NCBI GenBank assembly: GCA_013398955.1
Contig: VWPU01017674.1
Coordinates: 248,001 to 312,000, forward strand
Source: Callaeas wilsoni
Taxonomy: Eukaryota; Chordata; Aves; Passeriformes; Callaeidae
Length of the DNA stretch: 64,000 nt
Direction of reading: 5' to 3'
Within the stretch, counting starts at the first letter, position 1. Each line of letters begins with the position of its first letter. The translations under genes and the position numbers were made by a program. A model generated the notes under the pieces. It was not told the DNA's origin. It made no database searches and was given only the letters and a program-made list of their open reading frames with translations. Below are positions 11,363 through 23,792 of the stretch, one piece after another.

Positions 11363-12253
11363 TAAATTGCAGCAGCCAGAAAATGGTGGAGTTCAGGCCC
11401 CAGAGGAAAAGCGGGCAGGTAAATAGCAGAGTTGGGCTCTGAGCTGTGGGATGTTAGACTCTCTGCTATTCTGGAGGCTGCTAGACAGAATACCTGTGGG
11501 GAAACCAGCCAAGGGGAGAAGTACACTGGAAAGCTGTTTGTTTTTTTAAGAAAAACTAATTTGAAGGTTAGGAAAAAAATATCCTGTTTTTGAGGAACAC
11601 TGAGAATTTTGTCAGAGGATTCTGAATTCAAGAGGAAAGTGGGAGCACATATTAGGTGGGAACAAGCACCAGCAAAGATCGTATGCATACATTGTTGTGG
11701 TGACTGAACTAACCACAGGAATGCCCAGGGGACCGCATAGCCCAGATAAAGAGGTGTGGTGGGCTGGCTCCAAAGGTTAAATGCCCCTCTCTGAGAATGG
11801 CTTCTCCCATTGAATTCCTGTGACCGGATGTAGGCTCGGGCTGTCTGATTGACAGTGGACAGACATCCATTGTATCTCCTAAGAAAAGGCAGCCAAACCT
11901 GTCCTGCCCTTCCCTTCTTCCTATAGGTCATTGCTATGTCATCCCTGCCTCCTTCTCTGTACTCCTTTTAAGTGCACCCTGGACAGATGTTTGGCCCTCT
12001 TCATGTCTGGACCCCTTCAAGGGAGTTTCTACAATAAACCCTTGGAATACCGGCTGAAGAAGCCGCCTCACTCATTAATTTCTGGCTACCCTTGGGCAAT
12101 CCATAAGCCCCGGGTGCGCGTGGCTCCGTGCCTTCCACCGCACGGGCGAGGAAGCTGCTAGCGAGGCACACAAGTGCCACAGAGTGTCCTCCTCTCGTGT
12201 TGGGCACCTCTGGACAAGCTGCAGCTCTCCTGGCCCGGCCAGCGCGCTGGCGT
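11343..12253 (+). mobile_element. Probable LTR of an endogenous retrovirus, ends not fixed
   Basis: The 3' part has LTR organisation on the plus strand: a TTTTAAG TATA-like box (11966-11972), then a polyadenylation signal AATAAA (12033-12038), then a GC-rich U5-like tail containing GCCGCCTCACTCATTAATTTC and CCCCGGGTGCGCG, unlike the AT-rich surroundings. The sequence returns to AT-rich single-copy type at about 12253. The 5' end is placed where CR1 similarity stops, and a TG...CA pair with a target-site duplication could not be identified. A 221-codon minus-strand open frame (11266-11931) runs through it but shows no retroviral or host domain and is probably chance. It could instead be a composite of two repeats. 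Confidence 0.5.
12033..12038 (+). promoter_or_regulatory. Polyadenylation signal AATAAA in the probable LTR
   Basis: AATAAA lies 61 bp after the TATA-like box and directly before the GC-rich tail. This is the expected place for an LTR poly(A) signal. Confidence 0.45.
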
Positions 12254-15200
12254 ACTAATATAATACATTGCTCTGATACTTAGGGTAAAATCAGAAAGGA
12301 CAGTCAGACTCACCTAAGTTTCTGGAAAGATCATAAAGCACGTTTTCACAGAATTAATTTTCAAATATATGTGAGGCAGAGAGATAATTAATAACAGCCA
12401 CCTTATATTTACCAATGGAAATTCCTTTCCGTATGACCTGATGTTCTTCTACAATGAAGAAAATTGTGTGGATGTGATGGTAGAAATGGCTGTGATAGAC
12501 TTCGTACTGCTTATAATCAATGATTTGTTCCTGTTCACATGAAGACCATCTGACACAATAAATAGTTTTAAATCTTTTTTAGCAAATTATCATGGAATAT
12601 ATTTTTAAAAATCCTATTTCAAATGACAACTGAACTGTTTCCACTTCCATAAATATCCCTTAATGTGAAGTTTAAAAAAGAAACTCCCAGAACTAGACAC
12701 TATTAAAACCCACTTTGTTTTGTCGCAGTCCTTTAAAAAATGTAGACTATTTTCTTTACCCAAATATTTCTCATTAATGGCATATTTTTACAAACTCTCA
12801 AAGTGACAATATTAATAAATAAGGAAATAAATACCTAAAATCATAAATAATCTTTTCCCCCAATCATATTTAACTTTCTTCTTCTCCAGTGACACCAGCA
12901 GCTTCTTAGCTCTGATTCTGAGGTATTTTCCTTCTTGCTATAGCCGAGAAAATTAGATCAATTTGAGCATGGGGTTCCATCATGAAGAGTTAGATAAAAT
13001 ACAAGCTTCCTTATCCTCTGTAGGACTAAAAGCTTTTCCTCCAGCTTTGATCATTTGGGTTGTGATATAAAAACGAGTAAGTTTTAACTGGACAGACAAA
13101 ATGGAGTCCACAAGTGCCAGAGGGAGATTCAGAAAATTGAATTATTATCTAAACTGCCAAATATGGGATATTTTTCAGCATTTATGTTTTGAATAGGCTT
13201 TAAACCTGACAAATACATTTATTGACAGATGCTTCAGCAAGGCACCACAGTTACAGTGCTTACAGACTTGAGTTCTACACATGATTATATTTATGATTCC
13301 TATTATCTATAGTGACTTTGAAGAACAATGAAGAATGATCTCTGGTTGTGCTTGGCACAAGAAACTTCTGCAAAATGAGTCCAGAAAGAATAAAAAGGAG
13401 AGCTTTATGGGCAGCTCTCAGAAACAACTGGCTTTCAAGTAAATTCTGCAATATTAACCAGAAACTGAAGAACAGAAAATGAAAATCCTCAACAAAATGT
13501 TTCCTCAGATCTGTACTGTAGGTTTTATAATGTAGAGTGGCTTATATGGAGAAAACATGTCATATTAAGCAAAGTCATTTATCATATAAGGAAGTTCTCA
13601 GCTGTTTCAGTTTTGTCCCCTTTCCTTTCCTTAAATAGCAGTGCTCTACTAGTATAAATGTAAAGAACTGTAACCTATTCTCTGAATCAAACCCATTAGT
13701 AGGCAAATGCAGACAGCCCATTTTCACAGATAAGAAATCCTATTCCAAAAAATTTGCTATTTTTTTTTGGTGCATTTTATACGCATCTGTGCATTTGTGT
13801 GTGTGTTAAGTGTGAACCTGCACTGAGTGCTTTAAATGACATAAATGTTATTTTCAGGAAGTCCACTGCTATCTAACTAATTTAGTGTTTGTGCATCTGT
13901 CTTTTTTCATTGTTCTAGTGCATATGTACCAGAATTTAGGGAAAACAGCTTTATTTCCTGGGTTAGGTTTCTTTTTCTTAATAAAAGAGAAATAAAAGGT
14001 TTAAAAAAGGAAAAGCTGTTAACTTGCGTCATAATGTGATACTTTATTTCTGTGGTTTTTTGCACAGTGTCTTACACTGTAGCATTTTGATACATTTTCT
14101 GTTTTCAAGATGTGTTTTTATTCCTTTATTTGTTTTGCAGTTTTCTCCTGACTTTATGCAGCCTTGTATGTGTTACGAATGGTTGGCTGAAGATGCCTGG
14201 GCAGACTGATAATTTCTTCGGTTTTCCAACTTTATTGGCAAACAAACAGCAAATAATAACAAACCCCAAAATACTCTAAGATGGTTATAACAAGCAAAAT
14301 TTGGCAGGCGGTACTCTAAATCCACATGATCTCTTGGCCCACCTAATGCATCCAGCTTACAGTAAGGCTGCAGGTTGTTTTAAACTATATGGAAGAACAG
14401 GTTCTCTGAGGATAAATCAAAAGATTTTGCTCTAGATTTAGATTTTAGCATTTGCTTTAGACTTGCTCTACAGTATTTTCCGATTTCCCCCAGTTATCCA
14501 GACTGGGGAGCTGGCTGGTCTGTATGACAAATCTACCTTAAATCAGGCTGTGGATGAGGAGAGAGGCCAGTGAGTGCTCAGGGCTCATCTTTCGAGAGGC
14601 AGGGAATAGTTGTCATGTAAGAACATCTCTTGTTTGAATGTAGCCTTTATGGTACCCCCAGTGATGCTGCTTTGCATTCTTTTGCAAAGTCTGAAACATT
14701 GTCCTTGTTACACAGAATTGAAATTTTGCGTGGAGTTCAAATTTTTTTAATGAGAAAATTTTAGAAAATGCCGAACTGGAAAAATACATAGCTCCATTGG
14801 AGCAGTGCTGGTTCATACCAGCAGGCAGTCTGCAAGTCCTGTAAGTCAGACTGGCTTAGGGACAGCATGCTGGCTACAAGGTACCATCAAGTTACTGACA
14901 AACTGGGCAGGTTTTCTGCTGCAAAAAGCCCACAGGTTGAAACCCAGGCTACAGGAAAAAGCAAGAGAAAGTGTTATGGCATATGGCCACTTTTCTTCCT
15001 CTCTCCCGTCAGAATCAGATCCATAGTGATTCTGCACACTGAATCTTTCACCAGAGTTCTCTATCTTCCTTGTTTTTTTCTACTTGAGCTCTTTATAAAA
15101 ATAGTTGCAAAGATATACTATATGATGCGATAAAAAGATATTGGTCATAAAAGAGGAACTAACATTTAGGAGATGAAGAGTGTCTACTAAAATGAGAAAA

Positions 15201-15627
15201 TTGGGAACACGAAAACAAACACTTGTTTTCTTAATATCCAACAGTATCTTGAACTATACTCAGAAGAGAAAAGTAATTAAATGGACAAGAGCTGTCCAAA
15301 GCCAAAGGCTCTACATCGATTTTCATTCTTCTGACTCCTTTGTTTAATAAATACTCTACTCTGAATACAGAGATTAATAAAAAGCTCAAGATAGAGATTA
15401 ACATTTTGTTCAATATTCATTGTTTCACCTGATATAAAATGGAAATAGGAAGCACTTTGTTAAATGGACTGAAAATTTGAGAGGTTGTGTAATTTCACTG
15501 TACCTTCTATAAGTGGCTCTTAAACATTAATCTGGAAAACTGTTTTGTATCTGCCAAAAGCACTTTGTCCTCATGAATACCTGCGGACCTTCCAGCCCAA
15601 CAATATGATATGGTGGCTATATCTTGC
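12254..15627. other. AT-rich unique sequence, no gene seen
   Basis: No gene or repeat family is recognised. T-rich runs occur near 13760. Open frames are all under 90 codons, and those around 14805-15133 overlap in several frames and on both strands, as expected by chance. Confidence 0.5.
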
Positions 15628-15743
15628 CCTCTCCTCTCCTCTCCTCTCCTCTCCTCTCCTCTCCTCTCCTCTCCTCTCTTCTCTCCTCTCCTCCATTTAA
15701 TTTAATTTAATTTCGTTTCATTTCATCTCATTTCATTTCATTT
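15628..15743 (+). repeat. Pentanucleotide satellite changing unit along its length
   Basis: A CTCCT tract of about 13 units (15628-15693, one impure unit) passes directly into TTTAA units (about 15694-15711) and then into TTTCA-type units, with single TTTCG and TCTCA variants, to about 15743. The 5-bp register is kept throughout. The plus strand is nearly pure pyrimidine in the first part. Such tracts are prone to length change and can form triplex DNA. Confidence 0.92.
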
Positions 15744-17250
15744 GCAGTGATTTATAGTTTTAGAGGCACAATCCTGTCACACTGGCTGGAGCAGGCAGTG
15801 TGTGCTGCATGGAGAGAAGTGAGGAAGGACCACATGGGAGAACAGAACCTGCATGAAGAGAACGTTTACACATGAAGAGAATTCTGGGTTTACAATGACA
15901 ATGTAGAGAAATTCCTGGAATGTAGAAGGTACTAATATGCAAAGACAAGAAAATATAGGGATGCTGAAAATGAATGGTATCAAATATTTTCCGCTGACAG
16001 TAATACTGTTGGAATTTCAGACTTCATTCTTGTAACATCTAAATCCCGTTGCTCCAACATTATTAGGATGGTCAATACAATCTTAGTTTTGACTCACGTT
16101 GTTAAAATGTCTTTCTGTGATGCAGTGGAAAATCAAACTTCCCGTCTGCTCTTCACAGCTGAAAATATTCCATGTACAAAGACTTGGTCTAAAAGATACT
16201 GTGTTTCGTATCGTCTTCTTTCTTTCAAACAATTTTATTCCAAGTGCTACTAGGGCATTGATGTCTTGCTGTAGATTCTTCAAAGGGTATTTCCTTTTTC
16301 TATATGTAGTGGACAGGTAGCAGCTGATGTAAATAAGATTAGATAATGTCAAAATATGTCCACTATGTCAAATAAAATACTAATTTTTCATGAGGTTTGG
16401 TTTTTTTAGACTTCTAGTCAGCTTTACCTTAGTTTCCACTGGTGGGTTGGAAAACTCACAATTATCACAAGGTGATAATGTCTTTTAGAGATGCTGTTGG
16501 CATTGTTTCGGGTTCTCAGAACAGGACTCTGTATTGCGCTTGAATTTTTTTTTTTTTTTAAGTTGAATATATATCGGCTTCAGAGTGATGTACAATGATT
16601 TTCAGCATGGCATCTCACAACAATTTCAGGCAAGCATTTTAGAAGTTTATTTCCCTGAACAGCCTCATAGCTGTCTATCATGCTTACCCTGTAGCAAGTA
16701 GTGAAGATCACTGCTGGGAGCAGTTGCTCCAGTTTTGCATATTGTTCTTATCAGGATCTGAATCTTTGCTCTGCTGAGAGGAATTGCTTATGTCCTTCTG
16801 AGCAAACCAATCTAGACATTTCCAGTGCCTTATTGAGATCTTTGTTGTTGAAATGATTTTAAGTGTCTGGGGAATAGCAACCAGCTACAGACCCATATGT
16901 TTTGTATTCTCTTTGATAACCAAGAAATGTTAAATTGTAATTTTTTTCATTCTCAGAGTTCCCTATGGAAGAGGAGAGCAAAAGTACATCATCAGAAAAC
17001 TGTAGCAACTGCACTCTCTCCTGCATAATTTGCCTCTGGAAAGAGACAGTGGGTTCAAGAGATGTGCATTAAATACATCCTTTGGGTATGGGGTGCTGAG
17101 GAGTGGGCTAAGACTGGAAAGAGACCTAACAAGCAGATTATCCTATGTTGGCCCCTGACATCACCCCAGATTTGACAAAGAAAAGGATTGAGAGAAAATT
17201 TCGATGTTGGAGTTTTGGTACACTAGTGGCATTTATTTTTTCTATTATAG
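15744..17250. other. AT-rich unique sequence, no gene seen
   Basis: Unique sequence with a T-run at 16546-16559. Open frames near 16068-16352 overlap on both strands without family resemblance. The last 20 bases are pyrimidine-rich and end in TAG, resembling a 3' splice site (see the next entry). Confidence 0.45.
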
Positions 17251-17847
17251 ATGACCTTCAGTAACCACTACCCCTCCCTGTTAGCAGAGTTCTGTTCTTC
17301 AAAGAACAACAGCGAGTGGACTATTTTATCCCAGCAGCAGCATGCTCTCACCCCAGCAGCTGCATCTGAATTCTTCAATGTGGAGTGCTGGGAAAGTTGC
17401 AGGTTATATCAGCCCAGTGAGTTTTCAGAGAAACTCTACTGCTCTCCTGCTACCACTTCCAACACTGACAGTGCTCATTTCCTAAGTGACACTACCGCTC
17501 TTTTAAGGGACACTATTGCACTTCCAAAGTGGAAACAGCAGCTTCTCTCTCTTCCTTCTGTTGTCTCCAGCTGTCTGCGTGTCTTGTACTGCTGGGTTTT
17601 CAGCAACAGTCCCTTTGAAATGACCAAGGTGCACAAACTGTGGAGAGACAGAAGAACATATGCCTCTCACCTGCCACTTTTGGAAGCACGCTTTGTTCTT
17701 GTTGACATCTCAGCTCTGGACTTTTGTATCATGCTCAGTATGATATTGCTGAGCTTCTCCAGGTTCCATTCCTTTTCCTTGCCAGACATGTATCAGCTCA
17801 TTTTTCGTGTTTTAGGTAGCTTTTTCCCACTAGGTATGTTTCTATAA
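17251..17847 (+). other. Unexplained 198-codon open reading frame
   Basis: This is the longest plus-strand open frame in the window. It starts at an ATG immediately after an in-frame TAG, within TTTTTTCTATTATAG|ATG, which also looks like a 3' splice acceptor with its polypyrimidine tract. The predicted protein is rich in S, L and F, with a serine/glutamine-rich first half and a hydrophobic stretch near residues 155-170 (ALDFCIMLSMILLSF), but no domain, signal peptide or catalytic motif that I recognise. There is no obvious CpG-rich promoter or Kozak context. The local sequence is somewhat more GC-rich than its flanks. It may be a chance frame inside an old repeat, a non-coding exon or a poorly conserved exon. 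I do not assign a function. Confidence 0.25.
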
Positions 17848-20544
17848 CTTCCATTGACAGGATTTTCCTGATTCCATATTTACCTCGTATAGGAGACCTT
17901 TCCCTCCTTTCCCTCCACTCCCCTATTCCTTCCTGCAGCAGACTTTCCAAAGTCTGTCCTGCACTGGCTACTGTTTTCCACTTTGCCAAGAGGGTGAACA
18001 ATTTCTTTGGCCATATTCTCTCTAGCTGTTAACTCTCCATTGCTCTCATCATGCCTTAGGTCTCACAAAATGCTCTACCAAACTGCCTTTCATGACTGAA
18101 CAGGTCTTGGCAAGCTGTGGCCGAACTTGCTCCTGTGAATTAGCGACTCCACACTTTAATCTTAGAAAAACATTTTAAACCTGCAGAAAATCATAAGAAT
18201 TTATGGTTCAAACTTTGAAATTTGGTGTTGATGTGAAGTGCTTCACAGATTCAGTGCAAAATTTAATTGTGTTTGAATCCAGCTTAGTGAGGAAAGAGAC
18301 AAGAGTTTTTGGTTAATTTTTTCCAAGCTCTTCTGCTTTCATCCCTGAGGACACAGGAAAAATTCCATTATGTTGCACACTGTTTCTTGAGGACTTTTTT
18401 TAATACATCACAAAAAATTCTGTGTATGTGGGGTACTACTGTTGCTAGCTATCTCTCACCATAAATATTCCTGGAATATTTGAAGACACTTAGACATGAG
18501 TCATAAAACTTTCAGACAGAAAGACAGGTATTTTATAGACACAGCACTATTTAAAATGTCCATACTGTCCAGTGGTTGCAGTATCCCATAAAAGTTGTAT
18601 GTTAAACAGAAGAAAGATCAATTGTGGATGCTTCTTTTTAAAAATTATGGTGATAAATGAAATAAATTAAAGCCATGCTTTTTCCGGTAAAATAATCAGT
18701 GCATATTAACAGTACAAGCATGCTGTAAATTATGAGGCATCATTAAATTTCTTAATAATTGAGAGTTTCCAGATTGAAAAGAGTCACATAAGTGAGCATT
18801 AGTTATAAAGCTGTAAGAAAATAAACATCTGTGTTTGAGTTCACACCACACTTAGATTTACAATTCATATCTTTTTTTAGTTTGAATTTAACTTGCTTTG
18901 AATAGGTTGTATTGTACAGACATTACATCTAAAGGACATGAAAACTTCTTGGCTTTCTGAAAAATATATGGTTACTATAAATTAAAGATATTTCATTGAA
19001 TGGAAGAAATTAAAAGTCTGGATGACAAGATATTGTAATAGATGTGAATTGACTTGCATGGCTCCTCCACACTGTTTAATGCAAAACAAAACATAAATTT
19101 TTGAATCAAAGTAGCTATATTTGAGTGTGTGTGTTATCAGGAAAAATCAGATATAATGAGGGAACTGTCAAGCCAGCAAATTTACATTCCAGATTTTAAA
19201 TATCACTCTGCAAAGGACAACATAGAATTTCTACATCTTTTACATTTAAAAAAATTGTAGAGATGCTGAGATGCTTTCTCCTGTCATCATGTGACTGCAT
19301 AATTCTGCTGAGAGATGAAAAGTGCAGAAGCTCATATTCACTGTATACCTGCCCAGTTCCTCTTGGTTGCACTGGTCAAGCTCTAGGGCTACTATAATTT
19401 TAGTTGCAGAGTGTGTTTTAGGGATACCAAGTTCCCTTTAAGTGTGAACCTTTGTAGGAATGTGTATGTTACTGAAATGCTGAGTTTCATCCTGCTGAAG
19501 CACATAGCAAAGATCAGGATCTCACAAACTCACAGATGTTTTAACTGGTTTCTTTATATAAATGGTCTGTAACCCAGTTAGAAGAACCTTGTTTATATTT
19601 CCAAATACAAGTAACTCATCTCGTCTTGTCTTTGCTCTCCAGGAGATGATCAGTGATGTGAACATTTTGGATCAAAAGCAACAGTTCAAATACACATTCT
19701 CTCAACACATGGAAATAATACTTTTCCCTGGTCTGATAATTTCCAGAAGGCTAATAATCATCTGTGTTCTTTGGCTTTGTCTTCCTCTCTTATTCTCTCC
19801 CATTTGCCTTTAATCATCCATAAAGGCTGACCGTGTCTGGTGTGCCAGCTAAAATGAATTACCAATGCAAGCGTGGACTAGTCCTGGGTGTTTATTTCAG
19901 AAGTGAGATGTCATCTTTGAAATATGATTACTGATCTGAAAATGTTGCTAAGAGAAATGGGAATTCTCCTAATTCTGTTCCTTCTCAGTGCGGAGCCAGA
20001 ATACTGAAACTCCATGGAAGACACTGGCAAACAAGAGTTTTCCATTGGTACTAGTAATAGAAGACAGAAGATATAGATGTTCAGTAATATACATTCATTT
20101 ATATCAAGCAAGCAGGATGTCCAAAAACTGCAACTAATTTTAAATTTAAAAATCAGCCTGAAAAATCCTTTGTCAGCTGCTGCACAGATGCTGGTCTGTA
20201 AAGGAACATTCATTACTATTGACCACTAGGTAATGTCTTCTGTTCTGAGTCCAAAATGTTTCCTAGGGGATCATCTGTGTGTGCCAGCCTATACATACTT
20301 CCAAGAATAAGGCAGAACAGAATAAAAAATTGAGTGATAAAGCTTTCTCAAGACACAGCAGCTTTAACATGAATGGCAGCCAGCATTCATGGCTTCCCTA
20401 CAGACTGGAAGGCCCAGCTATCCTGTAAAAGGACAGAAGATGCAGGAGATGACTGCAACCTGTAGCCAGATTGGGAGAAAGTGGAGCAGGGAAGAGAGAG
20501 CTTAGAGAAACAGGATTTGAATGCTCATTTTCAGAAACAAAATA
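17848..20544. other. AT-rich unique sequence, no gene seen
   Basis: A pyrimidine-rich stretch around 17895-17935 is followed by ordinary AT-rich sequence. No repeat family or exon is recognised. Confidence 0.45.
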
Positions 20545-20781
20545 CTGAGTTTGGAGACATTCCACCTGAATATGAGGAAGAACTTATTTACTGTGTAGGT
20601 GACCATGCACTGGAAGAGATTGCCCAGAGAGGCTCTGCAGTCTCCTTCACTGGAGATTGTTCAAGGACCTTGTGGACACAACCCTGTGCCACGTGCTCTG
20701 GGATGGCCCTGCTTGAACAGGGAGGTCGGGCCCACTGTGGTCCCCTCCAACCTGACCCTTCCTGTGATTCTGAGATTGCTT
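20545..20781 (+). mobile_element. CR1 LINE 3' end, truncated
   Basis: The sequence matches the last coding part and 3' UTR of CR1. AATATGAGGAAGAACTTATT near 20569-20588 and the stretch encoding a HWKRLPREA-like segment near 20605-20630 are the typical C-terminal region. A GACACAACCCTGTG block and a TGCTTGAACAGGGAGGT block follow. It ends CCTGTGATTCTGAGATTG, a diverged CR1 tail. The two open frames over it (20481-20783, 20599-20817) are remnants of this element. Confidence 0.88.
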
Positions 20782-23438
20782 AACAAAATATTGTCTTTGA
20801 AGATGTGTCTCCTGTAATAACCTTGCATCTGTGTGACACTGTTGTTGCTACAGGTAGACAAAGCTTCTGAATCAAACAGCAGGCAATTTTATTTTAGCTC
20901 CAAGGCAGTGACGTGGAAGAAAGGCATCCTCTGAGAAAGTAATGAATGACAACACAGTTACGTCTCTGCAGACTAGTTAAAAAAATAAAATAAAATGAAT
21001 AACAGCCTGTTTCCAAATTCTGAATGTTCTTTCCTTCTCCACACATCAACTAAAGTTATGTTCACCTTAACCACAGGGATCCAAATATTTTCTCTTGCAT
21101 ACTTTTGCTGTGCTGTCAACATGACCTCTATGTCAAGGCCAATTTTTTGAGTTCAGAAAAGAGTCACATGAAGAAAGACTAAACCTGGGGTGACTGGTAA
21201 GCTAATGTTATGGTGTATTCTTCTTCTAGCAGAGAAAATAAGAAAGGGAGATGACTGAAGAAATACCAATATCAAACTTCTTGAAGTGGCTGGTGTCCTT
21301 GATGGCCCAGTAAAACTTAGAAGAGCTCATAACTCACATGGAAACAGAAGTTTAATTAAGTAAAGTTCTCCAGATCTTTTGTCCTATTTAATATCATCTG
21401 CATTTTACCCCACTGTGTAATAGCAAGCCTGTCACATTCTTTAAGAACCATGTCTCTTTAAATTGTTCTCTTAAACAACATCTTTCTAACTAAGATATGA
21501 AAGTATTGCAGAAGTTACAGTATAGTGTTTCCATTTATGAAAAGCTAATTGTTTTTTTCAGTAGGGCTCTGGAAAAAACCCACTGTATTCATTGGATTCA
21601 GTCTCAAAGTATGTCTTTGTGGGCAACATTTTTGTTAAGGGACGTTGCTAGGTGTCCTGATGTAAGCCTGGTGGGCAGGTGAGCCCCACATAACCACTCA
21701 TTCATCTCACAGTAAGAGAGGGAGATGAATCGGAAGTGTAAATCTGACAAAACTCATGGGTTGAGATAAAGGCAGTTTAGTAACAAACAGCAACAACAAC
21801 AACAACATCAAAAGAAAAGAACAAAGAAAAAAACCCCCACCAACAAACCAAAACAATAAAAAGAAAAACAAGGGATGAAGAAAAGAAAAACAAATCGAAC
21901 ATCTCATCACTAACAAATGTCCAGCCAAACCTAGTACAACAGGTCAGTGTAAAGGTTGCCTTCAGGTACCGAAGAAATTTTAGAAGAATTTGAACTCTAC
22001 CACATTACAGGCTGCCTTTTGAAACTGAAACTCTCAGAGAAGCTCCGTCTCAACACATTCAAAAAATGCAATCTTTCTTCATCGGCTAAGCCATTGGCAA
22101 CTTCTCTTAAGAGCCAGTTGCTCTCAGGGTTTTTTACTTTGTTAAACTCTCAAGTGCTGCTGCTAGACCTTTATCTCACATAAAGGAGTGTAGAAATTAT
22201 GTGTAATTTGGCATTTATATGAGCTAAAAATACTAATCCTGCTGGATCAAAGAGACTTGTTCAAACAAACACACAAGCAGAGAAATACATTCTTCAGGCT
22301 TTCCAGAATATTTACAGAGTAAGGCGGATATTACTTTTCAGAGCAGAGGTCAAATTTATATTCTTTCTGAAGTGAAAAGTGTACTCCATAATAGTAGAGT
22401 ATTCATAAAACTTACTCCAACCAGAAGAAATTATTTGAAAAAATGCATTATTTAGTGGTTAGTTTGCCATGCTTATTTCCAGAAGTAAACATGACAAAAC
22501 CAACTCTGTCTTTAAAAAATAGAAGGCAACAGGAAATTATTTTGTTCAAAACTTTTTTTCATAATCATCAGAATATCAAAATACCTTTTATCTACCTGGT
22601 GAAAATTTACCAACATGTATGATGGAAAATCTGAAAGGGATATAGCTATTACAGAAATAACATAATTTAATATATATCGAGAAATATACAGTGTTATGAG
22701 ACGTTTCTTATAGAAAAAACCTGTAAACTCTGTTGAACTTGTGAGATCATGGGAATATATGTAAAGTTACTTGTAAGAAAAGGGTAAAAATAGAAGTTTT
22801 AGTAGGCTTGCTTAGTTTGAAAACTAGAAATATAGTATGTGTTCTTAACAAATAAAACTGACTCTGAAAATTCAAAATTCTAAAAAAGTATGGTGTGCAC
22901 AATAGGCTATACTTGCAAGACAACTTGGAGATATAAAATAGAATCTTTTAAGAATCTTGTTTCCTTCAGAAAGAAGCTTAAACTTTTTATTAATATTTCC
23001 GTGTCATAAAATAGCTATCAAAAACTAATGATAAAAGTAAAATAATAAAATTCACACCCAGACAGCCAGTTTACCCTCATTCCTCAAAACCATTAAAACC
23101 CCCAAATAAAAAACCTATAAAGAAACATTCAAGCTGTATTACTTACAAGCCAAATACAGAGATTAGAATTAAACTACAGTTTTACAGAATTTATAGCTAC
23201 TTATTTTCATTTGTGTGAACTCAGAATAAAATTGCAGAAGACAAAATTTATATATCAGTTTATTCTGCTGTCTCTAGGCTATAACAATTAGAAGGAATCT
23301 TTGTCTGAATTCATACTTAGTTTCCTGAATGACTAGGAAACACACTGAGACCTCACAGGAGGACTTGGCACAGACCTCTCTGGGGAACAGGACATGAGAT
23401 ATTTGAGTGAAGACCCTTTCTGTGAGGTTATCCAAGTG
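20782..23438. other. AT-rich unique sequence, no gene seen
   Basis: Apart from the A-rich simple repeat listed separately, nothing is recognised. The last few hundred bases lead into the second solo LTR. Confidence 0.5.
21781..21895. repeat. A-rich low-complexity tract with a CAA run
   Basis: About six CAA units (21791-21808) are followed by roughly 85 bp of A-rich, C/G-poor sequence (AAAGAAAAGAACAAAG and similar). The minus-strand open frame through it gives an artefactual leucine/phenylalanine-rich peptide. Confidence 0.8.
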
Positions 23439-23792
23439 AGAGCATGTAGCTGCTGAAATACTGTTAGCAGGGGAATTTTCTCTTCTTGCATTCATTCTGT
23501 GAGATCTTTTCCTTTGCTGTGTAAGCTATGTAATCAATAAATAGGGTTTCTGTAAATAGCATTCATATCTGGTATCTTCTGACCTTGTGTACATTATATT
23601 AAGAAAAAACATTTCTAAGTGGGTGTCTGAAACTTTGACCAATCACCCTAGGAGAAGTGTGAACACTGTTCAATTGCTGTATAGAACTAGAATATATAAA
23701 TGGTATTGTAAATTTAATAAATAATTCATTCCTCGCTCTAAACTCCTGCCTCACTGCATGTCTAAATCCCTGCTTGGAAGCCCACAAGAGCA
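23439..23792 (+). repeat. Target-site duplication pair (AGAGCA) bounding solo LTR copy 2
   Basis: AGAGCA lies immediately before (23439-23444) and immediately after (23787-23792) the LTR. It is a perfect 6-bp repeat and differs from the one at copy 1, so the two copies are independent insertions rather than a segmental duplication. Confidence 0.88.
23445..23786 (+). mobile_element. Solo LTR of an endogenous retrovirus, copy 2 (342 bp)
   Basis: This is the same family as the LTR at 5317-5658, in the same orientation and with the same length of 342 bp. It begins TGTAG and ends CCCACA. It keeps the CCAAT box (23639-23643), TATATAAA (23693-23700) and AATAAA (23716-23721) at the offsets seen in copy 1. 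The differences are scattered substitutions plus a compensating pair of 1-bp indels near the 3' end. There are no internal retroviral genes beside it. Minus-strand open frames in both copies give similar peptides (IKFTIPFIYSSSI...), but this only reflects shared LTR DNA and not a gene. Confidence 0.88.

Noticed and set aside
11266..11931. 221-codon minus-strand open frame, the longest in the window
   Set aside because: It runs backwards through CR1 and LTR-like DNA, has no recognisable domain and lacks any promoter or splice context. Repeat composition explains it better.
21707..21928. Minus-strand leucine/phenylalanine-rich frame resembling a membrane protein
   Set aside because: It is a translation artefact of the A-rich tract and CAA run.
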